Positions 33,601-45,700 of a DNA stretch of 64,000 nt are shown here, in pieces. Position 1 is the stretch's first letter. Every line of letters starts with the position of its first letter. The position numbers and the translations under genes were made by a program. Below the pieces are notes generated by a model that was given only the letters and a program-made list of their open reading frames with translations, made no database searches and was not told the DNA's origin. The stretch spans positions 8,053,888-8,117,887 of the forward strand of contig JAGGNK010008559.1 in assembly GCA_017590115.1 (NCBI GenBank), read 5' to 3'. The DNA is from Montifringilla adamsi (Eukaryota > Chordata > Aves > Passeriformes > Passeridae).

Positions 33601-36090
33601 CTCTCCGGCACATGTTCATGTCTTCAGGTTCATCCTGGCTTTGCTCACAGAGTTATTCCTGCCTTTTAGTTTTGCATTCAAATTGATGCAAAGGCTGAAA
33701 TTCTGTGATAATCAGATTTATTTTCTTTTCAAACATCTGCTCTTGCCAAATGGCCTGACAAGTCTTTCCCATGGTTTTACTTTAATATTTCCCCATGCTC
33801 CCCCAGGCCTCTTTGCTTATTGAAGTTATGTAAATATTCCCTTGCTTAAACACACATTGATAACATTTTAGATTGACTGGAGTGGGTTTTACTCCCAGTG
33901 TCATCTGCTGGCAAGAAGATTTCTCTCCCTCTCCCTCTTCCTACCATTGCAATTCATCTTGGATCATGCATTACAGGCCCTTTCCAGAGTAGAAAAATAT
34001 TCTGTGTTCTCACTCCCAAGATTCTTTTCCTTGTTATTCACAGATTAGAAATACAGTGGTAGCCTCCCAGTGACTGAATGTTACCTCGTGTTTATTCACA
34101 AAGAACAGAATAATGAGCTGGTTGAAGGTAGAAGAGTGGAAAACCATTTCAAATATTTTGATTTTGAATAGAACAGATTTCTGCCACTGGAAATGAGAAG
34201 CAAAGTGTACACAGACTTTTACTGCAGAATAAAAGGCATGTCTTAATTTGATTCCAAATCCACAGCCCCCAACACAACATTTAAAGGGCAAAATGGAATT
34301 CAATACATATGTTGGATCATTTCTGTGAATCTGAGAGTTGTTATAAAGTAGTAAGGTTACCAAATAAGGCATAGAAAACAAAAATCTTATAATCCAGAAA
34401 AATCTCTTCTCCTAGAAGGAAAGGTAAAAAGCCAAGCTGTCCCCCCATTGCCTCTTAATGTGCTATTATACACATGACCTACTTGGAACAGATTTTTTAG
34501 CATAGCAGCAATTGTGTGTCATCATGCCTGGGTTAAACCATACCCAGCATTTCAGGGAGCCAAGGATTCAAACCTTGGATTGTGGTGGATTGTGGCAGTG
34601 GGATGGGCTTGCTGCAGCAAGGGAGGGAGGTAGAGCAGATGCATTCCAGGTGGTCCTATGCTAACTGCTAAATAATTTGTCAGACAAACAGACACATTTT
34701 TCCAAGTTATGCAAGGGTTTGTTTTATTTGTGAAGTCTAATAGGTATTTTTGTGTCAAGGAAAGTAACTTACTGACCTTTGTGTGACATTTACTGTAGTA
34801 GAGATTCTAGTAACATATTTCTAAGTGATGATTACAGATTTATTAGTTCCTAGAGTCTCATTAATTGTTCACATGATACTGATACAGCTTTTTTTAGGTT
34901 TCTGCATCACCCAAATTTTTTTTCTTTATCACACATCTGATTGACTAATGAGGTTTGACTTCCATGTGGCACTCAAAGAGCCTTTACTACAATGTTCATG
35001 TGCCTCATTCTGATTGACAGAATTCTGGAGCATGTTAAACAGAGAGGATTTAGCTCTCACTGCATTTCCTTATGTCTGCACTCTCTAGATGGTAAGCTTG
35101 AAGCATGATCCAGTGTGGCCTGTGTCTTCTCTGGATATGATGTAAGGAGAAAAAGACTTAATTTTGGCAAAACGGGTAGATGTTCAAGCAAGGTTGTGCT
35201 TAAATTAAAAGTAACTAGTTTGAATATCAACTGCTCTTTTTTTGAACAATACGCTATAATGTTTTCTTGAATATTGTGATTCTACATCTAATCCATATGT
35301 GCATTTTCACATGCATGCTATGAGCAGCTCTCTATTCCCTTCATGTATCTTTGGGCATGTGTGGAATGCCGCTTCAATGGATTAGATTTAAATCAGAGTA
35401 AATCAGGACATTTTAGCAAACAGTTTGTTCCTCGGTCCTGCACATGAAGCCAGATGGGTGGATCCTGTGTTTTTGCTGAACTGTATGCGCACTGCTGGGG
35501 CAACAAGAAATGCTGCGCAAAATATTTAAATATACATAATGATCTATGTTTCTCTTGCCTTTTGTGAGGTAAATGCAACTTACTTGCAGACAGACGTGGC
35601 TGTTACATGTTAAAATGCTCACACAGCAGGATTATGTTCATGTTTTATTTTGGCAGAGACAGTGAATTCCATTTGCATTGCAGTCACTTTTCCTTTCTTC
35701 TGACTCAAGGCTGTGTGGCTGAGGGAGCGAGTCTGTCTGCAGCTTAGATGGAGCAGCTCCTGAGTAGCCATGCAGACTGCATCCTCTTTGCTGTCCTAAA
35801 CTGGATAGATCCTCCCTATTCCTGGGCCAGGGAAGTGGTCCTGCTGGAAGACAAGAAGTAAATAAGTGTTGTTGCCTGAAATGCTTGCAATTTCTGATAG
35901 TCGAGAACTAGAGCCCAAACATTCTGTTCAACACTGTGCTCGTTGTGCTAATCTGGCTTACTTGGAAGCCAAGCTAGGTCAGCTGATGAAATGTCTGCTT
36001 TTTACCGAATTCAGTTCAGACTTGCCCTTTAGTGATGGGGTAGGATCCCTTTCAGATTCATGGGAACCGATTTTATACAGACTTCATCCG
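27631..36090. other. Intergenic, upstream of ANXA5
   Basis: About 8.5 kb with no recognised gene. It contains a short CR1 3'-end remnant at 29751-29803. Otherwise it is AT-rich unique sequence until CpG density rises at about 36090. Confidence 0.5.
29751..29803 (+). mobile_element. CR1 3'-terminal remnant
   Basis: TTTGTGGGTCCCTTCCATCT followed by CAGAATATTT resembles the end of avian CR1 (GTGGGTCCCTTCCAACTCAGGATATTCTATG). It is short and diverged, and the upstream boundary is unclear. Confidence 0.55.
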
Positions 36091-36740
36091 GAGGGCGCTT
36101 GAGCACCTGCTGGAGGCTGTCTATCGGCAAATGTAATTTTTCTTTTAAAAGGTTCACGACGCTAAGAAACAAAGCACTAATGCCACCCTCCCGGGCACGG
36201 CAGGGATGGAGGAGAAAGCCGGGACGCGGCCCGCGGTGCCCGGCCTGCAGGCGGCCCCGGGAGGCGGCCGAGGCTCGCTGCCCGCCCCGGGTGGGGCTGG
36301 CCCGGCCCCCGGGTGAGGCAATAGCGGCGGGGCCGCGGCGGGACCTCCTCCCTCTTCGCTCCTGCCCCGCTTGGTGCCTCACTCGGTGCTCCTGGTGGCT
36401 CAGGGCGGTTCTGCGGGAGGTGAGGGGCGCGGGCAGCCGAGGCGGGCGGGCGCTGTCGCTTTCTCCTCCTCGCTGTCCCTCACTGTCGCATCATTCTTTG
36501 CAGACTCGGACTCGGCCCCACCCGGAGGATCCCAGAGATGGCGAAGGTGAGGAAGGCGGCTCCGGGAGGACACGGCCCGACGGCCCGTGCCCGGCCGCTC
36601 CTGGGGACATCCTCGTATTATCCCTCTCCTTGTTTTCACTCCTCACCGATTTCTTTTCGGGCTCCCCCAAACCAGCCCATCCCCAAGCTGGGGCGGACGC
36701 GGACGGGAGGGGGAACGGGGATCATGTGAGGGACACGTCA
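36090..36740 (+). promoter_or_regulatory. CpG island and promoter of ANXA5
   Basis: GC-rich, CpG-dense, TATA-less sequence spans the start of ANXA5. A non-coding first exon probably ends at 36419, where CGGGAG|GTGAGG forms a donor. TTTGCAG|ACTCGG at 36503/36504 is a good acceptor for the ATG-bearing exon. A G-tract cluster with G-quadruplex potential follows the coding exon at 36690-36720. Confidence 0.75.
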
Positions 36741-39700
36741 AGCACAACTTTTTTTTTTTTTTCTTCTCCTTATTTCCACTAGTTTCCACTAATTTGGCAA
36801 AGTTTTCGGTACCCTGTGTTTATATTGCGCATGGGTGGAGGCTCCTTCTACTGAAAGGAAGGAGAAAAAAAAAATCTCGCCTTGCCAGTGCTTAGTGGGG
36901 GGCTCAGGGCTCGGTGTTTCCATTCCCAGTTTTCCCATAGCCAACATGATTTTTTCTGGGAGCCTTGGGTCTATAGTGCAGTTCTTCGTTTGGGGACTTT
37001 GTTTTGCAGCCCTCTGCTTGCTGTGGTTTGAGCCTGGATGAAGGTGTGAAAAATGAAACGTACACCAGCATTTGTTTCTGTAATTGCACCAAATGCATAC
37101 ACTCTGAAAAGTAAAATAGGAATTTAATGGCTTATTTGTAGGGGTTTGTAATGGCTTTGTGGGGTTTGTACTGCTGTAGGAAGTGAAAGTAATCAGAGTC
37201 TGTTAGGGCTTTCACAAAGGTCAGAATAATTGCACTTAATGAGTGGAGTGATTAGTGGTTTTAATACCCTTGTTAATATTTACTGATATTAAGTCTGGAT
37301 TTAGTTATAAAAGAAAGGGAACTTCTTTTAAAGAAAAAAAGTTGTTAATAGTATTTTTCTAAATTCTTGAAGTTGTGGTTTTTTGGGGGGTTTTCTTTTG
37401 AGTGACAAAGAAGGGATTTTTCTTTCTCTAAACATCGGGCCTGGATTGCATGATGCATGTTAGGAGAACAGGAGCCCTTACCCATGCCAATGCGGGACAC
37501 CTGGCCAGAGGGATATACTTGGACAATAAGCCTTTTATTACAGTATATATAGCATTGCTTATAGGCTTAAGGGTAACTTCCTTTTAGTAAAAGCATGGAA
37601 ATTGACAATATTCTTGTCTGCCCCACAGAGACAAACTTTCGTTCATCTTCTTAACAAGAATGTTTCATTCTTCACTAGTGCAAGCCGTTTACTCTTGGCT
37701 TCAGGTAGTAAGTTTTCTACTGCCTAAGGTGACACTTGGGGATGGCTTTTTATCTGTGGTGGGTGTTGGTAGGTGGAAGTCAGTGGAACAATGAGGGTTT
37801 TTATTAGGGAGGCCTTGTTCTCCAATTTTCCACATTCAGAGGGCTGCTTTCCATGTAAGTAGTATTCTTTGCCTGTGCAGTTAGGCAGCCACGAAAGACC
37901 AGGAGTGTTAAAGCATTGTAGCCTGTAACTTACTTTAAGAAAATAAAAAAGCAAAGTTGAAGAAGCTCCACTTCTCATGAGAGCTGTCTGTTCTATATGA
38001 TGCATTATGAAATGGAGGTAAGAGTGAAAATGCCCATGAAATGCTGACTGACAAAAACTCCTTGTGTGCAGCTGAAGCTGCAGAGTTCACAAAGGCTGCA
38101 CAGCACAGTGTACTGGAGTTCAATTTAGCCTAGGTACATGACTGAAGAAGAAAACCTTTGAAGAAATTAGTTTATATTTGGAGTCTTGGTCACTGAATTA
38201 CCTGTCCTTGCCCAGTTCTGTGAAGCCTTTTTTTTCCTTTGCCCAAAGGCCTGAGGAACTTTGTGTGTTCACTGTCCGGAATAGAAAGGTTCATTCATTT
38301 TGTAGGAAAACTACAGCATGTGCTGCGCAGGCTGGTCTCTCCCTGCCTGTGTTTATCTGCTTTCTTTGAGGGAGCACTGCTGCCCTGACAAGCTGCCCTT
38401 TCTCTCCCAGCTGTGTGTGCAGTGGTCTTTGTTACTGCAGCAATGCACAGGGCACCATCTCCTCCTGCTCAGTGAACAGGCTGTGAGCTGCTTCTCTGTG
38501 CTTGCTGGCTCAGAAATCTGGAAAGAAAGCAGCAGGTGCTGTGGGCTGATCTGTTTTGGTCTGCTACTCCTAATTTTTTTCCTGAATAAAACTTTGGGAC
38601 TATTTGGTGTGTCCATTTGTAAACTGCCCGGAAAGGATCTCTTGCTGCTGCTGAAGGTGTGGCTGCTCTGCACTATATCTGGAGTTCCTGTTTGCCAATG
38701 TGCACGTGTGACTCGGAGCACAGGGATAGTATTGCCAGCTCCATAGTGTTCCAGAAGACTGTCTCATATTCCAAAGTACAAACATTCCTTCAGAATTGGG
38801 CTCTGAGCAGCCCCCTCTGGCTCTGTTGCGGTTACTCGTGAGGATGGGTTTCTCAAATGTCTGTGCATTGGTTCCTATGTGGCTGCTGCTTGCTCTTCTT
38901 CTCTCTCACCCCCTCTCTTTCTTTTTTTTCCATCCCTCCTCCCTGTCTTTGATATCTCTGTGGTGTACTGACTCAGAGTTCACCACAGATGTTGTGTAAT
39001 TGTTTTTTCTCAAGAGTTTAAATTTAGTGGGGCAGATGTGAGTAGTCTGCTGTCCTGAGCTTGCTCCTCCTGTTTAAGCTGACGGTCTGAAGCACTGTTC
39101 AACTTGGAGAGGTGTTTTGCAGACATGTGTTTTTAGTTTTGCATTTGCATCAGCTCTGCCCCTGTATCCATCCACTCACGATGCCATTTGCACTGTACTG
39201 CCCTTGAAATGTCAGGAAGTAATTACATATTTCTCATGTCATGTTAGTTTTAGACCACAGTTTGAACTGGCATCTCTGTGTGGGCTCCAATGGCTCTGAA
39301 GGCTTTCGGGCCAGCAGTGAACACTGTGTTGTGTTTATCTGCAAGGTGGGCCTTGTGTAAGACCTCTTACAGCAGTCTATCATTTATTCAAGCACATGAC
39401 CTTCAGGGCTCTCCTCTGCTGGAAACAGCATACCTTCTCTCTTTGCTGGTAAAGATTCTCCATTTCCAATCTTAGCACTCCACAGTTTTCCTGTGCCATC
39501 TTGTAAACAAATGGCTGCTTAAAAAAAAAAAAACCAAAAAGTCTCACAGCACCTTCTTCACACTAAATACTGGGTTTTCCAGCAGCAAATTTTTGAGACA
39601 CTGCTTCTGTTGCCGAAAGGAAAGCGGGTGCTCTTCATCTGTGCAACTCTGAGAAGTTGCTGTATGTGGTACAGAGCTGTGATAGTGGGGAAGGAGTCTC

Positions 39701-42700
39701 AGTTCAAGTATGCTCTGTTGTTTGCTGATATCAATGCTCTGCATTTAACAGTGGCTAAACACAGGGGCTTGTGGGTGGGAAATATTTTGTGTCCTGGTGA
39801 GGAAAATGAAAAGGAACCTCATTAAGTGGCTATTGTTACTGTTGCCAGGATATGTGGCGCTATTAGTTTGTGATGCTAAATTGTCTCTTGGGAGACATTC
39901 CCTTTGAGGTGCTAGTTAGAAAACATTTCACCTGAGGTTTTATCTTCTCCTGGAAACCTTTACTAGCGTAGAATTGGACAAAAATACCAGAGAATGTGAA
40001 TTTTCTCATTTGGAGGGGCATAAATTCTAAAGCAATATTATCTCTTGCTTCCGTGGTATTGATATTTTTCCCTCTGCCTTTTCATGCTAGTTTTGTGTTT
40101 CTAGGAGCTTCATTGGTCTCATTGGAAAGTGTCTGGAGAAAATGAAAGCCGCTGTTTATTTCTAGTGTGTGATCACAAATTTCATTTGCAGTACACATGA
40201 CTCCTTAACAACAATCACTGTATTGCGGAACATAGACAGAAAAGAATGTGTGTAGGTTTGGGGTGTTATAATCTTGTGATACACTTTGTATTGAGTTTTT
40301 TTGTGTTGTGCTTCTCTTTATATTTTACTGGCAAGTGTAAGATGTGGTGATTGAGTAAAGGATAACTCCAGATTGTAAAAGGATTTATATCAATGACTGT
40401 TTGTCTTTTTCATTGATGAGCTTTGGGTGCTACTGGGTGGGGAGTTTACTATCCAAAGAGAAAAGGACCTATGAGGACCTATGTAGTGTTACTGTGTATC
40501 TGGTTACTTAAACAACAAGGAATGTTTGTAGTGATACTAAAGATAAGCTATCTTTTCATAGAGGTAGATAAATAATGAAGTTTGTCTGGTTCGTAGCTCC
40601 TTTTCAGATTTGCTGTGACAGCAAGTTTGGGCCAGGCTGTGATGGTGGTTCAGAAGAGGTGTTGCCCTCTCTTTATGTGGCCAAAATGTGTCATGTTTGG
40701 GAAGGGGGAGACAGCTTTTCCATGGACTGAGTATCTTACTGCTGTAGAGCTTTCTTCTCTTGTCCATGTATTTCACAAATGAGAGATCTGAACTGGAATA
40801 ACTAAAAAGGGCACTTTTGAATAGTGGAGTGTTTTAGATGGATTTGTGGTTGTTGAACACAGTGTGCCGGAGTATTCCCTGCTGTACCCCAATTGTCAGG
40901 CCACACTGCAGTACTCTAAAAAGCACTCAGGTTGAGTTGGGCTCTGATGTGAAGTTAGGGATGGCTTCACCCTTTCCCAGTACTGGGCCAGCTGTTGGGA
41001 GTGTCACATCTGCCCACATGTGGCTCCTAAAGGCGTGTGTGGCTCAGGTTCTGGTGGAGGGCAGGTGGGGAGCCAAAATCCACTGAGTGCCACAAGGGAA
41101 TGCCTGAAATAGAAACGGTGCTCAGACATCAGGAAAAGTCTTAGAATTCAGCTGTACCAGATTTTCAGGAACTGCTCATCAAGCTTAGTGCGTGCCCAGG
41201 CTTTCTATGCAGTGCTTTGAAAATGAGAGTTTTGAAGGATTCCTGTTATTAATAAAAATGAAGTGCCATGCAGAGAGATTTCATCTGGCATTTAGTGTTC
41301 ACACATGCTTTGTCTACAACAGCCACACAGGAATGTTGGGCTGTTGTCACAAGACTTAGGAATTGTGAAGGGGAATTCCATTTGCTTATAACAAGATAAG
41401 AAAAGATCAATATCTGCTTCCTCTGGTATTTGTTGACATTGGTCATTTCCAAAGGAGAATTGTGGTACTTGTGTAATATTAATTATGTTGAGATTATATG
41501 GAACAAAAATAAAATAAGTAACCCCACACTGGCTGGAGTGGTAGTAAAGGAGGAGGAGGAGGGACAGGCTTTTCAGTCTTTATCTGTTTTACCAAATTAA
41601 ATTCAGTTCATAAAAGTGAGACCCAAGTCCTTGAGATTTCTTTCATGGTAGCCTTTGGTATTAGCTAGGAAGATGGCAATAAATATATTCAAAGTGCTAT
41701 CTGAAAAAAAATGGGTTGTAATGGAACAAGCAGAGTGTTCCAGTAGGATTGTCATGCCTCTGAGCTATCCTGGCTATTGAAAACCATTTGCTGAAAAGAA
41801 GTTTGTTGTTGCCATTTAACACTGTGACGCTTTTGTTCTGATCTGTCAGAATGTGAGAAGTGAACCTGACTCTTGGCGGCTGCTGCAGTGGGAGCCGTGG
41901 AGAGTCTCTGCTGGCAGGAGCACACGGGAGCCCTGGGGCAGTTTCTGGTTACTGCTCTTTTCTCCCTGCCCTTCTGGCTGACCTGTCTCTGATGAGTGCA
42001 TTGACTGGAGACCGGAGTGGCTGAAATTCCTAACTCCAGGGAAGGCCAGATGGCTGTGCTGCCTCTGGAGTAATCTGGTGCCAATCTCAGTAGGTGTCTT
42101 GGCACTTGCTATTGTGCTCTTTCTTGAGAGTGGAAAAATGCCCTGCCTTTTCTGATTGCTACGTTTTTATGGCAGTGCTTACAGGAAATTTTCCCTCTTC
42201 AGCTGTTGGAAGCACCTTCCTGTGCCCCAAACCCGGCTATTTCCCCTTTTGGCCACTTCCGTAGTTAATTAACTACTGTGGTAAACACATATATAGGTTC
42301 TTGAGCTATCCTCTTTAAATAAAGGCAAAACTTTTCCACAGAGATGATGAATGTCCTTTTGTGTTTAATCCAAAGAGAAATTCCCTCAAGAGCCATGTTC
42401 CATGGAAACTTAGTGTAATTGTTTTTGTGTTTGGATGAACTGATCTCTTACCCTTATGTTTGAACTGGTTTTTTTTTGGTTTTTTTTTTTTTTTAGTTGT
42501 AAACTAAGATAGCTGAATCACTTTTTAAGAAGTTGCTCATGTCAAAAGCATTATGATGAAAAATTGAAAGCCATTGTAGAGTTCAGTGGGTTGCAGCGTG
42601 GTGGAAAAAATTGTTGTGGTACTGCTTGAGGGTTCCATAGGGCTTTCTTGAGGAGAAGTTCTTATTTCCATGTGTATCTTTGTGCCATTTGCCTAGCATA

Positions 42701-45700
42701 CATGATTTGTGCAATTAATTTTTCGATTTACTTTAGCATATGGTAAATTCGTAGTCATTTCCCTGCATTCAGGTTCCAGTGTTGGAGATAGCAGTAGTTT
42801 GCAGAATTGGTACATAAACATACCCAAATTTAGCTGCACTGCTAAAGAAAGCCATAGTAGTGTCTCTGGAGTAAGCCGTGTTTAAACACCCACAGACTGC
42901 TCTTTAGCCAGACAGTTGCAAGAAAAGACAGTCAGCTTTTGGATTGTGAATTCAAACTTAGCCTGAGCTCATGTATGAACTGAAAGATGCAATATTCTAT
43001 TTCATGGCTTTTTCGCTCTCCTTCTGACCCCTTTTCCCCCCCCAGTACACAAGAGGCACTGTGACAGCCTTCGCTCCTTTTGATGCCAGAGCTGATGCAG
43101 AAGCCCTTCGTAAGGCCATGAAGGGATTGGGTAAGGATAATTTTTATTTTACAGGAAAGAAAAGGCTCTTTCTCCTTTGCAAACATCCTTTCTGATCTAC
43201 TTTTGCATCTCAGTAGATGAGAGTAGGGCGTGTGTCTACAAGCCATGGAACGACAGCCCCAGGACCGCACTGGTCTGGGCATGTCCTGGTTATGACTGTG
43301 CAGCTCTCATGGATGTTTATTTTTGGGTTAGCATGAGGGAAAAAGGAAGGGGTTTGCACATTCCCCATTAAGAAATGGATGTTCCACGTGCCTGTTCTGG
43401 GCACGCTAAACTTTTACAGAGCAGTAGCGCTGGATTTACAGCGACAGCTGTGGAGACATGTTTATTTTTGGGTTAGCATGAGGGAAAAAGGAAGGGGTTT
43501 GCACATTCCCCATTAAGAAATGGATGTTCCACGTGCTGTTCTGGGCACACTAAACTTTTACAGAGCAGTAGCTCTGGATTTACAGCGACAGCTGTGGAGA
43601 ATTACAGCAGCATGGCAGGAGCTCTGCACAGAAAATCTGCAGCAGCCTCCTGGCCCTGGAAATGTGTGAGCGTAGTGCAGTTACTGGGGCAAGGAACGCA
43701 AGTACACAGTGTGAATGCAGACTAAGAAGTGGTCTGTAAACCCACACTGGAGCATTCTGCCCCAAAATTTCCTGGGAGAACAAGCCCTGATTTGCCATTT
43801 TCTCTGAAGTGGAAGGAAGCAGAAGGAAGGGAAGGAGGGATGTGTGATACACCACAGCCTACAGGCAAACTCAGTAGGGCTGGGAAGATGCTATGCTGGG
43901 AGGACCTACCTTGCATGCTTTGTTTATAAAATGGGTAATAGCTCCACACTGCTGCCTTCTGGAGTGTTTGGGATTGCTGGACTGAGTTTTGCTGGGAGTT
44001 GGCAATTTGTTGGTGAGCTCAAAGGCAAGACCTTTCTGTGGAAAACAGACAGACTAAATGTTATAGCTGGTGCTTGAAGCAGAGTCTGGATCTGATAGAG
44101 AACAAACAACATGTTAAGTCCTCCAGTCGTGTTTTTGCCCCAAACTTGGTGTCTCAGCTTGGGGTAGGGTGACATTTGTTATTTTAAATGCTTCTGCTGT
44201 TTGCCAGTAGGCTGTTGTTGTCAAAGCATCTTTCACTGTCTTTTGAGTTTGGGCCACTGCAGTTTGTTTTTCACAGTGTGTTTATAACTTGTTCTTTCTA
44301 ACTTCAGGGACTGATGAAGAAACTGTGCTGACGATCCTCACCACCAGAAACAATGCTCAGCGTCAAGAAATAGCTTCTGCCTTTAAAACCTTATTTGGCA
44401 GGGTAAGAAGAAAAAATACCTCTGGAAATGAGCTGGTTCTGGCTTACAACGATTACTTTAAAATACGAGGCACATTCACCATAGTCCCAGTAAAACATCC
44501 CTTGCAAGAAAATCTGCTTTTGCTTTTGTCTTTCTCTCTCTCTCCTCCACCCTGCCTTATCCTAAAAAAATCACAATGTGTTTCAGGTTTTCCAAATGCC
44601 TGTTCATCCTTTTCTCCTGCCTTATTTGTTTCAACTGAGGTACCAATTAAAACAAGAGAGGTGTCCCTTGTCTTTTTTGTTGTGTCTCCAGAGTCTTTCA
44701 GCTTGCAGATTGTGTGCCTCCTTTTAAAATGCTTAGTCCTTGTTCATCACAGCACTGTTTTTTCTGCACTAGGATCTTGTGGATGACCTGAAATCAGAAC
44801 TTACTGGCAAGTTTGAAACCTTGATGGTGTCTCTGATGAGACCAGCATATATTTTTGATGCTCATGCACTCAAGCATGCTATCAAGGTAAGAGGAGGGAG
44901 AATTAATGCGTTACATTAAATGATTGGTGCTTTTGGGTGACTTTTTTTTTTTTTTAGTAATGAGCTTTGGTTGCTAAAGGGAGTGCTAATAGAAGTAGGC
45001 TTAAAAAAAAATAGCCAAGTTGTGCTGACCGTTGCCTGTGCCATAGTTTTGTCTGGGTTTTTTTTCATCTTAACTCAGAGGCAGTTTAGAAATCTACGCA
45101 GCATAAGAATTGTTCCTTCTGGTTTAAATCCTATGAGTAGATGTGCAGTTGCTTTCACATTCTTTTTGCTGTTCAAGTGCAGTGCTGAAGTCCAGAGAGC
45201 TATGGATTTTTCTGCTGTGAGCAGCCAAGGTTTTATAGCTATACACCTGTATGAAAATTAGTTTGGAGCATTTAACAGCAGTGTGGTGCTCTTTGTTTCT
45301 TCTTGACTGTTATTTAAGCTACAGAGTATGTTACCCCTGATGGATTGCAGTGCACATCCACAATTAATGAGCCTGTGTAAACTGGTGTCCACCAAAATTA
45401 TGAGCAGGTATTGTCTGTAGTATTGAATGACCTCTAAAAAACTGCCTTCAGTAACACAGAGGGAATAATTGATGGGCCTGTCAGTGTTACCCTTCTAAAT
45501 TTTCTCTTTAGTGAGTGCATTTAGTGCCTTTCTGGGCAGGCCAGGTAAAGAAACAATTTACAGTGTGGATGTGTAGAATTTCAGTGTCGCTTCTGTGTGC
45601 TCTTTTTTTCTGTCTCTATCACATCTGTGGAATTTCAGGAATTGGATGTCCCTGGTCTATTTACAGTATTGATTAAAATAGAGGACACTGAACTTGACTC

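Noticed and set aside
36060..36782. 240-codon plus-strand ORF over the ANXA5 start
   Set aside because: It crosses the donor and acceptor of the ANXA5 5' exons in a different frame. Low-complexity Arg/Pro/Ser.
38795..38825. Second CTCF-like site (reverse strand, GCCAGAGGGGGCTGC)
   Set aside because: It needs a one-base gap relative to the consensus, so it is not a convincing match.
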